Source: Nitrososphaerales archaeon (GTDB lineage: Archaea > Thermoproteota > Nitrososphaeria > Conexivisphaerales > UBA164). From it: a DNA stretch of 28,720 nucleotides. Under the pieces are notes generated by a model. The model was not told the origin of the DNA and did not search any database. It saw only the letters and a program-made list of their open reading frames with translations. Location of the stretch: assembly GCA_023256405.1 (NCBI GenBank), contig JAGDXK010000024.1, forward strand, positions 12,573 to 41,292, written 5' to 3'. A program made the position numbers and the translations under genes. Within the stretch, counting starts at the first letter, position 1; each line of letters starts with the position of its first letter. Positions 23,112-28,720 of the stretch are shown piece after piece.

Positions 23112-23345
23112 TCAGGCTCTTTTTGGCCTCTGCTCCTTCTGAGGCTGCTTCTCGACGTGGACGGCTTCGTCCTCAACCTTCACCAGCAGGACAAGGGCCG
23201 AGAAGAACCACAGTATGCCGGACATAAGATAGTAGATGTCCTTTATGATCGCGTTGTTCTGGCTGTATGAGAGCAGGAAGACATAAATCCCAAGGAGAAT
23301 AACCGGGACTGTTAATATCTTTACAATTATTTCTTTTACGTTCAT
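23112..23345 (-). CDS. small membrane protein, 77 residues
   Basis: An unrecognised protein with two hydrophobic segments, residues 8-27 (VKILTVPVILLGIYVFLL) and 36-56 (DIYYLMSGILWFFSALVLLV), joined by a short polar turn, and a charged C-terminal tail (about 57-77) rich in Lys, Gln and Glu. The tail probably faces the cytosol. The ATG shares its last base region with the Top6A stop (TGATG), so it is translated with Top6A. I have no evidence of function. The conserved-looking placement between a topoisomerase subunit and a maturation kinase makes it a real gene rather than noise. Confidence 0.65.
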   Translation of the reverse strand: MNVKEIIVKILTVPVILLGIYVFLLSYSQNNAIIKDIYYLMSGILWFFSALVLLVKVEDEAVHVEKQPQKEQRPKRA

Positions 23346-24415
23346 CAGCCCATCTCCCTTAACTTATCAGGTAAATATTTATCCACTATATAAGTCAATC
23401 CGTATCTGGCAAAGGCCTCCTGCTCCGACTTCTTCCTGATTCTGAGAAATTCGTCAATTTCCCTCCTCCAGATCTCTTCGCCGTATCTCGGATCCCTCTT
23501 CAGCTCATAGAGCCTTTTTATGTCAACCTCAGTAAGCGGATCGCTTGGCAGCCTGTATCGCACTATGTCCGTGGCCCATACCCCAGCCCACTTAGCCTTG
23601 GGCGTAACAAGATCGGTTATGTGAGCGGCATTGGCAGAGCCCGAAATTATGACCATAGCTATGTGCATTCCCCAGGGGTCGGCGTCGGTGAAGATATATA
23701 CAGGCAGACCTAGCTCCTTGTTCAGCCTCCTGATGAGATACCTCGTGCTCCTCGGCGCCTGGCCAGCCGTAGCTATGAGTATAGCCCTGTATCTTTCATG
23801 CACCTTTTCCTCAATGAACCTTGTGAACAGAGCCCCCTTCTCTATGACTATCACCTTGTCTGCTGAGGTTCTTACGAAGTTAGCCGTCGTAAGGGCAGGT
23901 CCTATCATTACTCCGTCAGGGTGAGTCGTGAGGACCAGCCTTTTGCCCTCGTAGCCGGGCACCGTGTACTCTATCGTGAGATCACCAAATATGGCGCTTC
24001 TCTCCTCTGGGTAGATGTTGATGTCCTCACGTGGCATCCTTATTATGCTCTCAAGCTCCGTGATCATTTCATCGGACTCGTCCTGGTCCTTGAAGTCGAC
24101 GTTGTACGCCTGGGCTGAGTAGTAGATGTCTCTGAGGGTCGATGTCTTGTTGGTCTTAAGCAGCTCCTTGCTGAAGTACGCTATCCAGACAAGCTGAGCG
24201 AATGGCCTAAGATGTTTTATGTTCTTGGAGTTTCTGATTATGACTTCGTCGCCCAGAACGTACTGCCCGAGCTTTCTGTCATACTTTATGTTCTCCACGG
24301 ACCTGCTGGGGATTTTCAGAGCTGGAAAAGTCCTCCTCCTAATGTCCTCAACTATCTGCGAGCCCAGGCTGGTTAGCCTCCTTAATGCTTCATTCTTTTT
24401 ACTCGAGGTCAACAT
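23345..24415 (-). CDS. top6A: DNA topoisomerase VI subunit A
   Basis: The DNA-cleaving subunit of topoisomerase VI (Spo11 homologue), 356 residues. The catalytic tyrosine lies in RDIYYSAQ, most likely Y99 by comparison with Spo11, within the winged-helix CAP domain. The Toprim metal site includes VIEKGALF with its Glu and FTDADPWGMH with the DxD pair. All catalytic residues are present and the length is normal. The ATG overlaps the Top6B 3' end by 17 bases and is preceded by GGTGGAGG, so subunits A and B are made together. The enzyme relaxes supercoils and decatenates DNA in archaeal replication. Confidence 0.96.
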   Translation of the reverse strand: MLTSSKKNEALRRLTSLGSQIVEDIRRRTFPALKIPSRSVENIKYDRKLGQYVLGDEVIIRNSKNIKHLRPFAQLVWIAYFSKELLKTNKTSTLRDIYYSAQAYNVDFKDQDESDEMITELESIIRMPREDINIYPEERSAIFGDLTIEYTVPGYEGKRLVLTTHPDGVMIGPALTTANFVRTSADKVIVIEKGALFTRFIEEKVHERYRAILIATAGQAPRSTRYLIRRLNKELGLPVYIFTDADPWGMHIAMVIISGSANAAHITDLVTPKAKWAGVWATDIVRYRLPSDPLTEVDIKRLYELKRDPRYGEEIWRREIDEFLRIRKKSEQEAFARYGLTYIVDKYLPDKLREMG

Positions 24416-25898
24416 CCTCCACCAAGTTTATCAACGCTGAAACGTCAGGAACCTTCTGATCACTCAACATTGCAGCGAACTTTGCTATGAGGGGAAGGTA
24501 CTTGGCATATATATTTTTCCTCTTCTTCTGGGTCTCCATCTTCATCTTTCTTCCCACGTACTCCGAGTACTTCCTGAGAACCTGCTGCAGCGCTAGCTTG
24601 AGCTCCTTCTCTACTTCCGGGATATCCGCTATGTATTCCTTTCCCATCGTTTTATAAGGAACCTTCGTTGAGCACACGTGGGTAAGTATTATCAGAGGCT
24701 CGTCCTCTCCAACCCGATACCTTTTAAGGTCGATGTCCTCAGTAAGTATCTTCCACACAACGTCGCTTTTCTCATCGTAAAGAAGTGGAATCCTGTTTGC
24801 ATATCTGTAAAGCTTTATGCCAGGAGCTCTATCCGCTATTGCTGCTGCCTCAACTATAAATGGATAGCCCTCGTATGATGTGGGCTTCCTGGTTACGGCA
24901 TACACAAAGGGAGGGTTAAGCTCACTCCTGATGCCCTCCTCGATGAGCTCCTTTCCAAGAGGTGATAAGCAGCTCGAATCCGGTGGAAGGAACCTGTCAT
25001 ATTGTTTGATCGCATCGGCTAGCCTTCTTATCTGCTCAAGGTCCACCTTGGAAGGAGGGGTATTAGGGTCGATGCCAGCCAGCTGCAAAACAGAAAGAGC
25101 GGTCTTCCTGCCCATTCTCTGGAAGTTCCTCATAAGGACGCTCAGAAGCGTCTTTGACCTCCTTGAGCTCTTTATAACCCTCCTTAGGAGCTCGGCATCA
25201 ACCCCCTTTGGATGCGGAAGAACCTCACGAGGGGGATTTGGCATCCTTTCAACTGTTCTCCTGAACGCCAGCACCTCCCCGTTTGGATCCTCGAATATCA
25301 GATCCGCATAAGGCGTAAAGAGCGCAAGCCTCCTGAAGTACTCCTTTATCTTCTGGGAGCTCCGTACGTAGTCCCCCACCAGGTTTATCTTGATGGCCGT
25401 ACCCTTCCACTGGGATTCGACCTTTTTGTGCTTGAGTATTATTGGCCTGTTCTTCTGAACGTCGATCATCATCTCGAAATAGTGCGCTTCTCCTGAGCCT
25501 GTGGAGCTCCAGACCCTCAGGGGCTTGTTTGTGGTTATCTGGCCATAAAGTATACTCATCGTCCCGCCCAGCCCGAACGTGCCCCTAGTCTGCTTCTGCA
25601 CGAACTTTGAGCCATAAAACACCTTTCCCAGAGCGTTGGGCAGCTTATCGGGGGGCATCCCTATTCCGTTGTCCCTAACATAGAGCTCGAACTCCTTTAT
25701 GTCGGATGGCGATGGATATGCCTCCTTGAGCCTGACGAGAACTTCAGGAAAGATTCCATAGGCATCACATGCATCCAGCGCGTTCTCCACAAGCTCCCTT
25801 ACAGCCGAGTAGAGAGCTCTGGATGGGTTACTGAAACCAGCCAGCTCCCTGTGTTGGTAGAAGAACTCGCTCGGAGATATTTCCTTGTAAGATATCAT
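24399..25898 (-). CDS. top6B: DNA topoisomerase VI subunit B
   Basis: ATP-binding subunit of topoisomerase VI, 499 residues from the ATG at 25898. The GHKL fold is clear: ELVENALDA (N-box, Mg-binding Asn), RDNGIGM (D76), RGTFGLGGTMS with the glycine-rich lid, and GTAIKI. HPKGVD carries the switch lysine that contacts ATP gamma-phosphate. A helix-two-turn-helix and a transducer domain follow, ending in an acidic tail. I chose the ATG that overlaps the Dim2 stop (AATGA). A GTG at 25913 would add five residues containing the GGGAG ribosome site for that ATG. The arrangement KH protein, Top6B, Top6A is common in archaea. Confidence 0.95.
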   Translation of the reverse strand: MISYKEISPSEFFYQHRELAGFSNPSRALYSAVRELVENALDACDAYGIFPEVLVRLKEAYPSPSDIKEFELYVRDNGIGMPPDKLPNALGKVFYGSKFVQKQTRGTFGLGGTMSILYGQITTNKPLRVWSSTGSGEAHYFEMMIDVQKNRPIILKHKKVESQWKGTAIKINLVGDYVRSSQKIKEYFRRLALFTPYADLIFEDPNGEVLAFRRTVERMPNPPREVLPHPKGVDAELLRRVIKSSRRSKTLLSVLMRNFQRMGRKTALSVLQLAGIDPNTPPSKVDLEQIRRLADAIKQYDRFLPPDSSCLSPLGKELIEEGIRSELNPPFVYAVTRKPTSYEGYPFIVEAAAIADRAPGIKLYRYANRIPLLYDEKSDVVWKILTEDIDLKRYRVGEDEPLIILTHVCSTKVPYKTMGKEYIADIPEVEKELKLALQQVLRKYSEYVGRKMKMETQKKRKNIYAKYLPLIAKFAAMLSDQKVPDVSALINLVEDVDLE

Positions 25899-26518
25899 TC
25901 CTCGTTCTCCCACAGCCTGAGCCTGTCCTTCTTGAGTATAGTCCTTATCCTCTGTAGGCGATTAAAAATCGTTGCGTGCTTTGATCCCTTGATGAGATCG
26001 ATCAAGGCTTCCGAAGCTATCCTTACGTCGTCCGGCCTGCCTATTACTGCCACGTGGTCGCCATATATGGAGATCTTGGTGTCGGTAAGCTGCTCTATCC
26101 TCTTTCTTGCTGACCCGTTAGTGCCGATCAGCCTGGATCTGATCCTGAGGAGAGAGTTTCTGGTGTTGGCGTAATCCCTGAGGTTGATCACGACCATGGT
26201 ATACCCCTCCCTTAGCAGGTCTGATGCCCTTTCCGGTGAAAAGCCCCTTCCGAGCGCCTCTATGTAGAGGGCTGCGGTCAGGGGATCTGAGTTCAGATCG
26301 CTTGCAGTTATTTTTACTTCGTTGTTCCTGCTGTCTATGTCAAGCTTGACGTTAAAGGTTGATTCGATGAACCGCTTCTGCTCCCCATTCTTCCCAATTA
26401 TCACCCCTAGCCTGTCTTTGTTGATCTTTAACACCTTGATAAACTCCATGTTAGCAATTTTATAATCACCGTGTTGGTTTAAAAGTTTTCTTAGCAAATC
26501 AGTTTCACGTTCTTTCAT
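25895..26518 (-). CDS. KH-domain RNA-binding protein, Dim2/Pno1/KRR1-like
   Basis: A 207-residue protein with two KH domains, homologous to eukaryotic Dim2/Pno1, which binds 16S/18S rRNA near its 3' end and works with the Dim1 methyltransferase or Nob1. KH1 carries the GxxG loop GKNG at 42-45 and KH2 has GTNG at 132-135. ALGRGFSPERA near 88-98 and GSKHATIFNRLQ near 178-189 are family blocks. An ATG at 26449 would remove 23 residues and start right at the family's usual N-terminus (MEFIKV), so the shorter form is a real option; each has a possible TATA box. The gene overlaps Top6B by four bases. Confidence 0.9.
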   Translation of the reverse strand: MKERETDLLRKLLNQHGDYKIANMEFIKVLKINKDRLGVIIGKNGEQKRFIESTFNVKLDIDSRNNEVKITASDLNSDPLTAALYIEALGRGFSPERASDLLREGYTMVVINLRDYANTRNSLLRIRSRLIGTNGSARKRIEQLTDTKISIYGDHVAVIGRPDDVRIASEALIDLIKGSKHATIFNRLQRIRTILKKDRLRLWENEE

Positions 26519-26542
26519 ATCTCCAAGAGTATTCTTAGGAAA

Positions 26543-26556
26543 GATTTTTTACAAGC
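26543..26556. promoter_or_regulatory. AT-rich promoter region shared by divergent genes
   Basis: An AGATTTTTTACAAG stretch lies about 26 bases from both the ATG at 26576 on the plus strand and the ATG at 26518 on the minus strand. It may act as TATA box in both directions. A separate candidate (CTTTTAAACC, minus strand near 26477-26486) would serve the alternative minus-strand start at 26449. Confidence 0.35.
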
Positions 26557-26575
26557 GAAGGCCTTTATCTTACAA

Positions 26576-27880
26576 ATGAGCAGTAAGGACTGGAAAGCCC
26601 TTGTAGCGCAATACATTGAAGAGCTCTCCGATTACTACGGTCTTCAGAGATCAGCCCTCAGCGAAAAAGACTGCACGGGGTTAAAACTGAGGAGCGGAAG
26701 CGCTGAGGTTCTGCTTATCCTGTCCGGCTCCTGTAACGATCAGCAGGGAGAAAAGGTAGAGGTGGTCTGGGACATACAGCCCCTTTCCCTGTATGGAGAT
26801 CGCGTCAAGGTTGACGTATCAGGGCTTGAGCTGTTCCTGAGAGGAAGGTTTGGAATTGGAGCGGACAGGTCCATGTATCAGAAAAGCTACAAAGACTTTC
26901 TGAAAGCCGGTGGCGACCTTGAGTCCCTTAGAAACATAACAGAGGGCGTTATGGGCCCGCTTGAGAACCAGTTCGAGAACCTGCTCGTGAGAGCCTACGC
27001 GGTTGGGAGGATGCTGGTTAAAATGACGTCAATTACGTCGGAGTCGACGTACGTTAGGGAGAGGTTCATAAAGGTGGCTCATGACCTCGGCCTGCTTCAG
27101 CTTACGGAGGTTGTGCCGTCGGAACAGTACAATTATTACATATACACCCTCACTCCAGTTGGAGTTACCATAGCCCAGAAGCTTGCAGAGGAAACATTCA
27201 CGGCCAAGCAGTCAGTGGTGGGGGTCTGGCTCGACAGACACGATCCCGCTACTGCATACCTTACAGCCTTCGCCGTAACATATTCAAGCATATACTCAAA
27301 TTATCCTAACTGCTGTCTCCTCAGGCGCGATCCAACAAGGATTGACCACGTTCCCTGCGTGATAAAGGGGAGAAGCACATGCGAGAAGCTGATGGAGTCA
27401 AAGCTTCCGCCCTCTCTGGCACTATTTGCGGACACGCTGCTCTACAGCGACACCATGTCAGAAATGCTCTATAACGTAATGTATGAGCTGACTGCAAGCT
27501 ATCTGGCGAGCATACTTAAGACTGAGCTTGGAGGGAGAGACCAGGAAGTTTACTGCATAGTTCCTGACCTTGCGCGGGCCATTCTTGACTCAACGAGGGA
27601 TGAGTTCATCAAGAGGTTTCAGCAGGAACAATCCGTTAAGGAGCTTGCCTCCATTGTGGCAGCCGTGCTTGCGGTCAAGGACGGGTATACCCAGGAAAGC
27701 ATCAAGTATGTAACCCACGCCTATGGGTTAAAGGAGGAGGAGCTCCAGTCCGTCATAAACGAAATGATTGCCGGTGGCATTCTCTCCAGGGAAAATTATG
27801 CCATACAGGACGAAGAGAAGCTAAAGGGGTACATAAAGGCGCACGCTGAGGAAGCGGCGTCAGCGGTTGGACTGTATTAG
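26576..27880 (+). CDS. hypothetical protein with winged-helix-like segments, 434 residues
   Basis: I do not recognise this protein. It is soluble, without a signal peptide or membrane segment. Residues 160-205 (ERFIKVAHDLGLLQ then YYIYTLTPVGVTIAQKL) and 351-412 (SVKELASIVAAVLAVKDGYTQESI then EELQSVINEMIAGGILSRENYAIQ) resemble two winged-helix domains, each with a helix pair followed by a wing. Between them lies a part with C246, C247, C261 and C269, which might hold metal but has no known spacing. Residues 40-70 form a beta-rich N-terminal piece. The ATG is supported by the AT-rich box about 26 bases upstream. It is convergent with the HAD gene, overlapping it by 21 bases. A DNA-binding or chromosome-maintenance role is a guess from the winged helices and the neighbouring topoisomerase. 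Confidence 0.75.
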   Translation: MSSKDWKALVAQYIEELSDYYGLQRSALSEKDCTGLKLRSGSAEVLLILSGSCNDQQGEKVEVVWDIQPLSLYGDRVKVDVSGLELFLRGRFGIGADRSMYQKSYKDFLKAGGDLESLRNITEGVMGPLENQFENLLVRAYAVGRMLVKMTSITSESTYVRERFIKVAHDLGLLQLTEVVPSEQYNYYIYTLTPVGVTIAQKLAEETFTAKQSVVGVWLDRHDPATAYLTAFAVTYSSIYSNYPNCCLLRRDPTRIDHVPCVIKGRSTCEKLMESKLPPSLALFADTLLYSDTMSEMLYNVMYELTASYLASILKTELGGRDQEVYCIVPDLARAILDSTRDEFIKRFQQEQSVKELASIVAAVLAVKDGYTQESIKYVTHAYGLKEEELQSVINEMIAGGILSRENYAIQDEEKLKGYIKAHAEEAASAVGLY

Positions 27881-28507
27881 AGGCAAAAGCTCTGTGAGGC
27901 TTCTGACCTTTAGGTCAGGCTCAACCTCCTTCGTTACGCTGTACTCATCTCTCTGTATAAGAACTGAGTAGATTTCAGCCTTTTTCAGAGCAATAATATC
28001 GTACTCCCGGTCCCCAACTCCTATCGCTGAGGATTTATCTACTCCTGTCTTTTCAAGCGCCTTCAGAAAGACGTCTGGCTCAGGCTTTGGCCTTGCAACC
28101 TCCTCTGCGCTTACCCAACAGCAAAGATACTTATCGAGACCGGTATGCATAACTATTTCATTCAGGAGGTCGTTCCCCATGCTTGTAGCCAGAGCCATCT
28201 TTATTTTCAGCCTCTTTGCCTCCTCAAGGAAAATTTTGGCATCGTCAAAGACTATTACTCTGTTTATGTTCTTAATATAGTAATTCTTACGGATCTCCTT
28301 GAGCCTTTGGACGAGCTCGTCCGATGGATCATCTATGAACTTGCTTACTATCGTCTTAGGCGCAAGACCAACGTACTTTCGCAGGTCCTCCGGCTTCACC
28401 TTTACGCCTACCTCCGCAAGTGCCATAGACCAGGATAGCATCAGGACAGGGGCGCTGTCGATCAGCGTTCCATCGAGGTCAAATAGTACAGCTGAAATTT
28501 TCATCAC
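27860..28507 (-). CDS. HAD-superfamily phosphatase (phosphoglycolate phosphatase-like)
   Basis: A 215-residue haloacid dehalogenase hydrolase with an alpha-helical cap (subfamily I). Motif I is FDLDGTLID with nucleophile D10 and acid D12; motif II is the Ser in ATSMGND; the motif III Lys is in ARPKPEPD; motif IV is GVGDREYD with its two Asp. All catalytic residues are present. The resemblance is to phosphoglycolate phosphatase and related small-phosphate hydrolases, but the substrate is open. The frame starts at GTG 28507 or the ATG right after it at 28504; a CATTTAAATAG box centred near 28531 places the transcript start at this point, so either could be used. Its 3' end overlaps the 434-residue gene by 21 bases. 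Confidence 0.9.
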   Translation of the reverse strand: MMKISAVLFDLDGTLIDSAPVLMLSWSMALAEVGVKVKPEDLRKYVGLAPKTIVSKFIDDPSDELVQRLKEIRKNYYIKNINRVIVFDDAKIFLEEAKRLKIKMALATSMGNDLLNEIVMHTGLDKYLCCWVSAEEVARPKPEPDVFLKALEKTGVDKSSAIGVGDREYDIIALKKAEIYSVLIQRDEYSVTKEVEPDLKVRSLTELLPLIQSNR

Positions 28508-28525
28508 AAATGCACTAAAATTTTT

Positions 28526-28536
28526 CTATTTAAATG
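28526..28536 (-). promoter_or_regulatory. TATA-like box for the HAD phosphatase
   Basis: The minus strand reads CATTTAAATAG, centred about 26 bases before the GTG/ATG pair at 28507 and 28504. A leaderless transcript is predicted. Confidence 0.55.
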
Positions 28537-28604
28537 TGCTTTCTCTTTTTTCAAAATTATTAACATATAACAACATACATCACAGCTTGATTTTAACTGA
28601 CTCC

Positions 28605-28720
28605 ATGATTAAGTAGTTAATTTACCAGAAAAGCAGGGGCAGATATAGCACGAGCCAGATTGCGCTGTTGCAGCGTGTAAGCGAATCAAGGGTTAGACAG
28701 CTCTGGTCAGAGTACAGAAA
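28605..28720 (+). pseudogene. possible transposase/integrase N-terminus with an early stop codon, cut by the window edge
   Basis: From an ATG at 28605 the frame reads M-I-K, then TAG at 28614-28616, then stays open to the window end. The following residues (KSRGRYSTSQIALLQRVSES then RVRQLWSEYR) look like the N-terminal helix-turn-helix of archaeal DDE integrases, where a small HTH is followed by an Arg-rich recognition helix and SEYR-like ending. If the reading is right, this is a transposase gene broken at codon 4 or one that starts further in. I base this on residue pattern and memory of the family. The minus strand is also open here with a hydrophobic end, which I judged less convincing. 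The stretch 28537-28604 is AT-rich with no gene that I can see. Confidence 0.35.

Noticed and set aside
28614..28616. TAG as pyrrolysine in the possible transposase
   Set aside because: There is no evidence in the window of pyrrolysine genes, and a stop at codon 4 is more simply a mutation or a later start.
28622..28720. A minus frame ending at 28622 with a hydrophobic tail (LVLYLPLLFW)
   Set aside because: Only about 32 codons are visible and it lacks any family motif; the plus frame has a more specific HTH-like pattern. It stays possible.
1..28720. tRNA genes, rRNA genes or CRISPR arrays
   Set aside because: I saw no TTC-loop/acceptor pairs and no evenly spaced short repeats; the only clear repeats are the two hairpin copies. 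A covariance-model scan would be decisive.

Overview
The window is from an archaeon, most likely a thermophilic member of the Crenarchaeota/TACK group. The evidence is the gene content: topoisomerase VI, RpoN, ribosomal protein S2, aIF2-gamma, a Dim2/KRR1-like KH protein, a Fap7-like kinase, aCPSF2, archaemetzincin, archaetidylinositol-phosphate synthase and an archaeal mevalonate route. Arginine is coded mostly by AGG/AGA and isoleucine often by ATA. Many genes start with TTG or GTG, and many have a TATA-like box about 26 bases before the start codon, which indicates leaderless transcripts. I cannot fix the genus. I saw no rRNA, tRNA or CRISPR array.

Layout. 1-1426 (minus): a class V aminotransferase cut by the window edge, and an unrecognised 144-residue protein. 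1579-4547 (plus): aCPSF2, an archaemetzincin lacking its catalytic Glu, and a Cys/Met-metabolism PLP enzyme. 4569-13174 (minus): a long information/isoprenoid block in transcription order rpoN, eno, rps2, MEMO, then (after a repeat-bearing spacer with its own promoter) mevalonate kinase, isopentenyl phosphate kinase, type 2 IPP isomerase, GGPP synthase and GluRS. 13207-17880 (minus): GDPD, thymidine kinase, aconitase X, an alpha/beta hydrolase, archaetidylinositol-phosphate synthase and agmatinase. 17910-19046 (minus): an MFS transporter. 19165-22571 (plus): intein-split aIF2-gamma, a PIN protein and a phosphohexomutase. 22561-26518 (minus): Fap7-like kinase, a small membrane protein, topoisomerase VI A and B, and the Dim2-like protein. 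26576-27880 (plus): an unrecognised 434-residue protein. 27860-28507 (minus): a HAD phosphatase. The right edge holds a possible broken transposase start.

How the genes fit together. Mevalonate kinase, aconitase X (large subunit of phosphomevalonate dehydratase in the archaeal pathway), IPK, IDI-2 and GGPP synthase form most of the route from mevalonate to the C20 chain of archaeal lipids. Archaetidylinositol-phosphate synthase makes a lipid head group. GluRS, S2, aIF2-gamma, Dim2 and Fap7 serve translation and ribosome assembly.

Most notable points: a 152-residue mini-intein splitting the P-loop of aIF2-gamma; an HLxxH archaemetzincin; two outward-facing hairpin repeats, resembling IS605/TnpB right ends, that flank about 6.4 kb; a long structured leader upstream of mevalonate kinase; and two sizeable proteins of no recognised family.
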